Below, piece after piece: positions 9,561 through 12,822 of a stretch of DNA of 12,822 bases. A program made the position numbers and the translations under genes. Every line of letters starts with the position of its first letter. Position 1 is the first letter of the stretch. The DNA is from Bryobacterales bacterium (GTDB taxonomy: Bacteria > Acidobacteriota > Terriglobia > Bryobacterales > Bryobacteraceae). Under the pieces are notes generated by a model. The model was not told the DNA's origin. It was given only the letters and a program-made list of their open reading frames with translations, and did no database searches. The stretch is taken from contig JAEUQE010000244.1 of the NCBI GenBank assembly GCA_016789785.1, positions 1 to 12,822 on the forward strand. The letters are read 5' to 3'.

Positions 9561-10979
9561 ATGGAATACCCGATGCGGATTGGCGGCGAGGCTGTGCGCA
9601 CCTCGAAGCCTCAGGACGTTCATCTGCCCTTTGACGGCACAACCGTCGGTACGATCTTTCAGGCAAGCAAAGAGGAAGTGCACTCAGCGGTCCGGTCCGC
9701 AAAAGCGGCGGCGCCCATCATGCGGGAGATGACGCTCGATGAACGCGCCACCATTCTTCGCAAGGCGTATCAACTGTTGATGGATCGGGCGGAAGATTTC
9801 GCAAAAGCAATCTGCGCGGAGTCGGGGAAGCCGCTGAAGGAAGCTCGTATCGAAGCGGCACGCTCGGCGCTGACTCTGCTTTTCTCTTCCGAGGAAGCAC
9901 ATCGGCTGCATGGGGAAGTGGTGCCAATGGACGCGTCGCCCGCGGGCAAAGGCCATCTGGCAATGACCGTACGCGAGCCTGTGGGTGTGATCGCCGCAAT
10001 CACGCCGTTCAACTTTCCACTCAACCTTGCGATGCACAAGATCGGTCCAGCCATCGCGGGCGGGAACACGGTTGTGCATAAGCCAGCGTCGACCACGCCG
10101 ATCAGCGCGGTGATGATGGCCGAGTTGTTCCTGGAGTGTGGTCTGCCCAAGGGCGCGCTCAATGTGATCACGGGACCTGGCGGATCCATTGGTGAGCAAC
10201 TCGCCCTGCATAAAGATGTGGCGATGATCACGTTCACGGGAAGTCCGGAAGTGGGGCTGCGGCTGCGGAATCTTTGCGGAATGAAGCGCATCACGTTGGA
10301 ACTTGGCAACAACTCCGCGGTGATCGTGGAATCTGACGCCAATGTCGCCGAGGCCGCAACGCGGTGTGTGGCCGGGAGCTTCGCACATTCAGGCCAGGTG
10401 TGTATTTCCGTTCAGCGCATTTTCGTTCACAAGGCCGTGCGATCGGAGTTCCTGGAGCGCGTCGTCGAACAAACCAAAGCACTGAAGATCGGCCATCCGA
10501 TGGAGTCGGGCACCGACATCAGCTCTCTCATCACGGCGCACGAAGCAGAACGCGTGGAGAGTTGGATCGCGGAAGCCGTGCAGTCCGGGGCGAAACTGCT
10601 GACGGGAGGGAAGCGCGCTCATGCGACGCTCGAACCGGCTGTGCTCGCCGATGTTCCGGCAACTGCACAGATCGCTTGCCGCGAGGCGTTCGGTCCCGTT
10701 GTCGGCATCAATAGCTACGGTGAACTGGACGAGGCCATCGCCATGGTGAACGACTCGCAGTACGGGTTGCAGGCGGGCATCTACACAAGTGACATTCAGA
10801 AGGCGTTTTCCGCGGCGCGCAAAGTGCACGTCGGCGGATTCATGATCAATCAGATCCCGCAGTATCGAGTGGATCAGATGCCCTATGGCGGTGTGAAAAT
10901 GAGCGGCACGGGGCGCGAAGGTCCGAAGTACGCCATTGAAGAGATGACGGAGCCGAAGCTGATCTGCTGGAAGGTGTAG
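9561..10979 (+). CDS. NAD(P)+-dependent aldehyde dehydrogenase, lactaldehyde dehydrogenase-like
   Basis: 472 aa, near full length for the ALDH superfamily; oxidises an aldehyde to the carboxylate in the cytoplasm. Catalytic elements are complete: cofactor-binding PFNFP (149-153) and K174 in HKPAS, FTGS (225-228), general base E247 in LELGN, nucleophile C281 in SGQVCISVQR, and the EAFGPV motif (375-380). The SGQVCISVQR form and the short N-terminus resemble the branch containing lactaldehyde and phosphonoacetaldehyde dehydrogenases rather than betaine-aldehyde enzymes; the substrate cannot be fixed. It begins 45 nt after the DUF457 gene on the same strand, so co-transcription is possible. No Shine-Dalgarno is visible before ATG 9561, but TAGCAT sits 9 nt upstream (9546-9551), suggesting its own leaderless promoter; ATG 9573 is an alternative start. 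Its stop is 1 nt from that of the convergent HAD gene. Confidence 0.94.
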   Translation: MEYPMRIGGEAVRTSKPQDVHLPFDGTTVGTIFQASKEEVHSAVRSAKAAAPIMREMTLDERATILRKAYQLLMDRAEDFAKAICAESGKPLKEARIEAARSALTLLFSSEEAHRLHGEVVPMDASPAGKGHLAMTVREPVGVIAAITPFNFPLNLAMHKIGPAIAGGNTVVHKPASTTPISAVMMAELFLECGLPKGALNVITGPGGSIGEQLALHKDVAMITFTGSPEVGLRLRNLCGMKRITLELGNNSAVIVESDANVAEAATRCVAGSFAHSGQVCISVQRIFVHKAVRSEFLERVVEQTKALKIGHPMESGTDISSLITAHEAERVESWIAEAVQSGAKLLTGGKRAHATLEPAVLADVPATAQIACREAFGPVVGINSYGELDEAIAMVNDSQYGLQAGIYTSDIQKAFSAARKVHVGGFMINQIPQYRVDQMPYGGVKMSGTGREGPKYAIEEMTEPKLICWKV

Positions 10980-10980
10980 C

Positions 10981-11748
10981 TCAGGCGCCCAGTTTCGCGG
11001 CCAGCTCCACGAAGTCCTTCGCGACGACGTCGAACTTCGTTTCGCCCACCGGCTCCATTCGCCCGCCCGGACCGCGTTCCAAGGGACGGGGAATGTATGC
11101 CGTTCGCAGCCCCGCGGCGGCCGCGGCACGCAGATCGCCGGGATGTGCGGCGACCATCATCACTTGCGCGGGCTGCAGATCGAGGATTGCCGCCGCGCCG
11201 AGATACACTTCGCGATCCGGCTTGTAGTGCTTGAAAAGCTCGGCGGAAAGCACCGCATCCCAAGGCAGACCCGCGTACTTCGCCATGTTCGTCAACAGCG
11301 ACAGATTGCCATTCGACAGCGTCGTAATGATGAACTTTTTCTTAAGACGCGTGAGCCCCTTCACCGCATCTGGCCACGGGTCCAGACGGTGCCACACGCG
11401 ATTCAAGTCACGCTTCTGTTCTTCCGTGAGCGACGTGATGGAAAACTCCTGAAGCAGTTGATCGAGAATCATGCGGTGCAGATTATCGATGCTGGTCCAG
11501 GGAAGCTCCCCTTTGCGAACGCGACTCATGGCGGGACCGTAGCCGTCGCGCCAACGGTCGGCAAACTTCGCCCAGTCGACATTGAGCTTCGCAGCCTTAC
11601 CGAGTTTCTCTCCATCGCGAATCACGCTGGAGCGCCAGTCGACCACCGTGCCGAACACATCGAAAGTGAGTGCCTGCACGCCCGCGGCGCCGGCAAGAGC
11701 CGATGCGACACCTGCCGAAAGAAGAGTCACTGCGCGACGCCGGTTCAT
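10981..11748 (-). CDS. HAD superfamily protein, haloacid dehalogenase type II-like, with RR-containing signal sequence
   Basis: 255 aa from ATG 11748. HAD motifs are present in order: nucleophile D30 in LTFDVFGTVVDW, S145 in TTLSNGN, K177 in FKHYKPDRE, and D205 in VAAHPGDLRAA. An Arg near 65-67 may match the substrate Arg of L-2-haloacid dehalogenases, where the aligned motif-IV Asn and Trp are His202 and Gly204 here. Dehalogenation is therefore uncertain; another phosphatase or hydrolase role is possible. The N-terminus MNRRRAVTLLSAGVASALAG has twin arginines, a hydrophobic stretch and AxA-type sites, so it looks Tat-like, with cleavage at about residue 26. That would leave only three residues before the catalytic Asp. 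A GTG at 11679 (V24) would give a cytosolic form. The reading frame extends further upstream to 12495, but that part is antisense to the beta-propeller gene and is not believed. Confidence 0.82.
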   Translation of the reverse strand: MNRRRAVTLLSAGVASALAGAAGVQALTFDVFGTVVDWRSSVIRDGEKLGKAAKLNVDWAKFADRWRDGYGPAMSRVRKGELPWTSIDNLHRMILDQLLQEFSITSLTEEQKRDLNRVWHRLDPWPDAVKGLTRLKKKFIITTLSNGNLSLLTNMAKYAGLPWDAVLSAELFKHYKPDREVYLGAAAILDLQPAQVMMVAAHPGDLRAAAAAGLRTAYIPRPLERGPGGRMEPVGETKFDVVAKDFVELAAKLGA

Positions 11749-11756
11749 AGCAGTGG

Positions 11757-11762
11757 AGTATA
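11757..11762 (-). promoter_or_regulatory. Candidate -10 element of the HAD gene
   Basis: The minus strand reads TATACT (5 of 6 matches to TATAAT), with 8 nt between it and the ATG at 11748, so transcription would start about at the start codon. No convincing -35 is seen at 15-18 nt. The hexamer lies in a GTATAC palindrome (11758-11763), so the plus strand reads TATACA, which could serve the divergent beta-propeller gene. Confidence 0.4.
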
Positions 11763-11782
11763 CAGCACGCCTGCCGTAAGCT

Positions 11783-11788
11783 AGGGAG
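11783..11788 (+). promoter_or_regulatory. Ribosome binding site bearing on the start of the beta-propeller gene
   Basis: AGGGAG lies 2 nt before ATG 11791, 8 nt before GTG 11797 and 11 nt before ATG 11800. Spacing favours GTG 11797 or ATG 11800 over the first ATG. All three are in frame and differ by at most three residues ahead of the signal peptide. Confidence 0.5.
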
Positions 11789-11790
11789 AT

Positions 11791-12822
11791 ATGCGAGTGA
11801 TGCGATGGACGATGCTTCTGCTGGGTTGTGTGTTGCTGCGCGCGGAGAACTGGCCGGCCTGGCGCGGACCGGCGGCCAATGGTGTTTCGAAAGAAGCGAG
11901 GGCGCCGCTGCGATGGTCGAAGAGCGAAAACGTGCGCTGGCGCGTGGAACTCCCGGAGCCTGGCAACTCCACTCCAATTGTCTGGAACAACATGATCTTT
12001 CTCACGCAGCCGAAGAAGGCCTCCGGAGAACGTCTCCTGATGTGTCTGGACCGCGCGACGGGCAAGCCGTTGTGGCAGGCCACGGTGTCTTACAAGGAGG
12101 ACGATCCCACGCATGCGACGAACTTCTACGCATCGGCGTCGCCAGTCACCGACGGCGAACGAGTAGTGGTGTGGTTCGGCTCGGCCGGACTGCACGCGTT
12201 CGACATGAAGGGCAAGCTGCTTTGGAAATCGGATCTCGGCAAGCAGCGCCACACCTGGGGCTATGCAAGTTCGCCAGTGCTCGATGGCGATCACGTGTTT
12301 CTCAACTTCGGTCCGGGAGAGCGGAGTTTTGTGGTTGCCGTTGACAAGAAGACGGGCAAAACAAGTTGGCAGGTGAATGTTCCAGCGGGCACAGGTGCGA
12401 AGTTCGCCAACTGGTCCGCCGAAGACATGTATGGCTCGTGGTCCACTCCGCTCATCGTGGAACATCAGGAGCGTCGTCAACTGGTGGTGAGCCATCCCAA
12501 GGTTCTCGCGGCCTACGATCCTGGAACGGGCAAACTGTTGTGGTCAAGCGAGGGGCTCGGCGACCTGGTGTATCCTTCACCGGTGCTGGCAGCGACCGAG
12601 AGCAACGAAGCTGTGATTGTCGCGGCGAGCGGTTTTCAGGGGCCGTCGATGGCGGTGAAGCTGGGCGGCTCGGGCGATGTCACCGCGACGCATCGACTGT
12701 GGCATCAGCCGAAGAGCCGCAGTCTGATCGGCACGGCTGTGGTGGATCAGGGATATGCATACTGGATCGACACCACGGGCATTGCGCAAGCCATGAAGAT
12801 CTCCAACGGCGAGGTGATGTGG
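11791..12822 (+). CDS. Secreted PQQ-type (BamB-like) beta-propeller repeat protein (3' end outside window)
   Basis: 344 codons are visible; the C-terminus is cut. Residues 1-18 are a signal peptide (MRVMRWTMLLLGCVLLRA), followed by ENWPAWRGP, a start typical of large families of exported beta-propellers in Acidobacteriota and Planctomycetota. Repeated blade ends of the PQQ-like type occur: LDRATGKPLWQ (86-96), FDMKGKLLWKSDLG (137-150), VDKKTGKTSWQ (184-194), YDPGTGKLLWSSEGLG (242-257) and ISNGEVMW (337-344). These repeats define an eight-bladed-type propeller, usually protein-binding, or quinone-binding in the dehydrogenases. I see no quinoprotein dehydrogenase catalytic motif, so a structural or binding role in the periplasm is more likely. 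It is divergent from the HAD gene across a 42-bp spacer; see the ribosome binding site entry for the start choice. Confidence 0.9.
   Translation, partial: MRVMRWTMLLLGCVLLRAENWPAWRGPAANGVSKEARAPLRWSKSENVRWRVELPEPGNSTPIVWNNMIFLTQPKKASGERLLMCLDRATGKPLWQATVSYKEDDPTHATNFYASASPVTDGERVVVWFGSAGLHAFDMKGKLLWKSDLGKQRHTWGYASSPVLDGDHVFLNFGPGERSFVVAVDKKTGKTSWQVNVPAGTGAKFANWSAEDMYGSWSTPLIVEHQERRQLVVSHPKVLAAYDPGTGKLLWSSEGLGDLVYPSPVLAATESNEAVIVAASGFQGPSMAVKLGGSGDVTATHRLWHQPKSRSLIGTAVVDQGYAYWIDTTGIAQAMKISNGEVMW

Noticed and set aside
8790..9683. Long antisense frame opposite the DUF457 and ALDH genes
   Set aside because: Typical antisense shadow in high-GC coding DNA, rich in His/Arg/Gln. The sense strand encodes proteins with intact motifs. 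The antisense frames opposite ligA (6252-6917), the kinase (7573-8418) and ALDH (9684-10388, 10389-11129) are rejected for the same reason.
10981..12495. A 504-codon minus-strand open frame
   Set aside because: Only 10981-11748 has HAD motifs. The upstream 249 codons are antisense to a clear beta-propeller gene with repeats and a signal peptide, and their translation is rich in Arg/His with no domain.

Overview
The window is a stretch of GC-rich bacterial chromosome (roughly 60% GC by eye) with tightly packed genes on both strands. There is no sign of a plasmid, phage, insertion sequence, CRISPR array, rRNA or tRNA. The gene styles suggest an Acidobacteriota genome of the Solibacter/Bryobacter type: a secreted M14 peptidase with a GATase-like tail, a PQQ-type beta-propeller starting NWPAWRGP after its signal peptide, and a haloacid dehalogenase-like protein with an RR leader. 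This assignment is by recall of family style, not by a search.

Layout, left to right. Positions 1-2519 (-) hold most of a secreted zinc carboxypeptidase, cut by the left window edge. Next is an AqpZ-type water channel (2646-3389, -) with a recognisable promoter, ribosome binding site and downstream hairpin. Divergent from it is an orphan four-helix membrane protein (3587-3943, +), whose 3' end overlaps a convergent exported alpha/beta hydrolase (3916-4785, -). A 184-bp gap carries two perfect hairpins back to back. Then comes a minus-strand pair: the housekeeping NAD+-dependent DNA ligase ligA (5571-7562), followed 4 nt later by a DedA/VTT membrane protein (4970-5566). Divergent from ligA, with the two start codons sharing the tetranucleotide CATG, is a plus-strand run: a diacylglycerol/sphingosine-type lipid kinase (7561-8541), a DUF457/YdjM-like membrane metal-dependent hydrolase overlapping it by 13 nt (8529-9515), and an aldehyde dehydrogenase (9561-10979). 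A HAD-like protein (10981-11748, -) converges on the dehydrogenase with 1 nt between stops. A 42-bp divergent spacer separates it from a PQQ-type beta-propeller protein (11791 onward, +), cut by the right edge.

Functionally the window is mixed: export and peptide or ester turnover (M14 peptidase, alpha/beta hydrolase, beta-propeller), membrane and lipid functions (AqpZ, DedA, lipid kinase, DUF457 protein), DNA replication/repair (LigA) and aldehyde oxidation. The only strong co-expression evidence is ligA-dedA and lipid kinase-DUF457.

I do not see a convincing new multi-gene system. The most interesting signals are small. Four genes lack a Shine-Dalgarno sequence but have a -10-like hexamer 8-9 nt before the start codon, suggesting leaderless transcripts. 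There are also GCAGGC-core intergenic hairpins, a triple TTGACGA repeat upstream of the aquaporin promoter, the CATG-shared divergent starts, and a HAD protein whose export signal ends almost at its catalytic strand.
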